A DNA stretch of 5,914 nucleotides, taken from NCBI GenBank assembly GCA_030066455.1, contig JASJBQ010000296.1:1-5914 (forward strand), given 5' to 3'. Made by a program: the position numbers and the translations under genes. The DNA comes from Desulfobacterales bacterium. Its GTDB lineage: Bacteria > Desulfobacterota > Desulfobacteria > Desulfobacterales > UBA5852. Positions 5,785 to 5,914 of this stretch are shown one piece after another. The notes under the pieces were generated by a model. It did no database searches and had not been told where the DNA came from. It saw only the letters and a program-made list of their open reading frames with translations. How positions within the stretch are numbered: the first letter of the stretch is position 1; each line of letters begins with the position of its first letter.

Positions 5785-5914
5785 GCGACAAGACCTCCAA
5801 GATTTTTTCTTCGACGATTGATTTGACCATGTGGGGCAGGGGGTCGGTGCCCACGCAGACTAGCGTGATATTCTCGTGGAAAAGGGGCAGAAGGATTTTG
5901 GGTGCCGGACTGGA
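5777..5914 (-). CDS. 3' end of a probable DUF3842 family gene
   Basis: This frame is too short to stand alone but is fully open from the right edge to a TGA at 5779-5777, giving 45 residues. PKILLPLFHENITLVCVGTD followed by PLPHMVKSIVEEKI resembles the C-terminus of DUF3842 proteins, small Rossmann-like proteins of anaerobes that end in a strand-turn-strand reading roughly ILIPL-x-I-x-I-V-G-V and then an LP-containing helix. I recall this family from memory and could not check it. The upstream part, including the expected N-terminal glycine-rich nucleotide-binding motif, lies outside the window. The overlap of its last codons with the CooT-family start (both use the sequence ATGTGTGA) supports a real gene and an operon. 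Confidence 0.62.
   Translation of the reverse strand, partial: SSPAPKILLPLFHENITLVCVGTDPLPHMVKSIVEEKILEVLSHV

Overview
The window is a GC-rich stretch of a Gram-negative bacterial chromosome. Signal-peptide-bearing envelope proteins (an outer-membrane MipA/OmpV barrel and a SIMPL-domain protein) show the Gram-negative cell plan. A CooT-like nickel-binding protein, an apparent DUF3842 neighbour and an iron-sulfur flavoprotein with a compact cysteine motif are typical of anaerobes. I infer a strict anaerobe, most likely a sulfate reducer of the Desulfobacterota, but no marker gene in the window proves this.

Layout. Positions 1-92 hold the 3' end of an unrecognised plus-strand gene. A long, AT-richer gap (93-596) follows and leads into the MipA/OmpV gene (597-1385). 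A strong hairpin (1417-1443) separates it from the next plus-strand genes: a TMEM175-like four-helix membrane protein that looks C-terminally truncated (1464-1985), a ten-helix DMT/EamA transporter that starts inside it (1934-2833), and a small HExxH protein (2936-3430).

The second half is all on the minus strand and converges on the first half at 3431-3462. In transcription order it holds the 3' end of a DUF3842-like gene (5914-5777), a CooT-family gene overlapping it by 8 bases (5784-5590), a MarR-family regulator (5541-5131), an iron-sulfur flavoprotein three bases further on (5127-4273), and, after a 117-base gap, a periplasmic SIMPL-domain protein (4155-3463).

How the genes may work together. 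The DUF3842-like/cooT pair is translationally coupled and probably acts in one metal- or nucleotide-linked process. The marR/flavoprotein pair looks like a regulator co-transcribed with a redox enzyme. The plus-strand genes are a loose envelope and transport group with no clear pathway. I see no rRNA, tRNA, CRISPR array, insertion sequence or phage gene, and no convincing new multi-gene defence or metabolic system. The most notable items are the truncated TMEM175-like gene with its nested transporter start, the two-cysteine-cluster flavoprotein, and the orphan HExxH protein.
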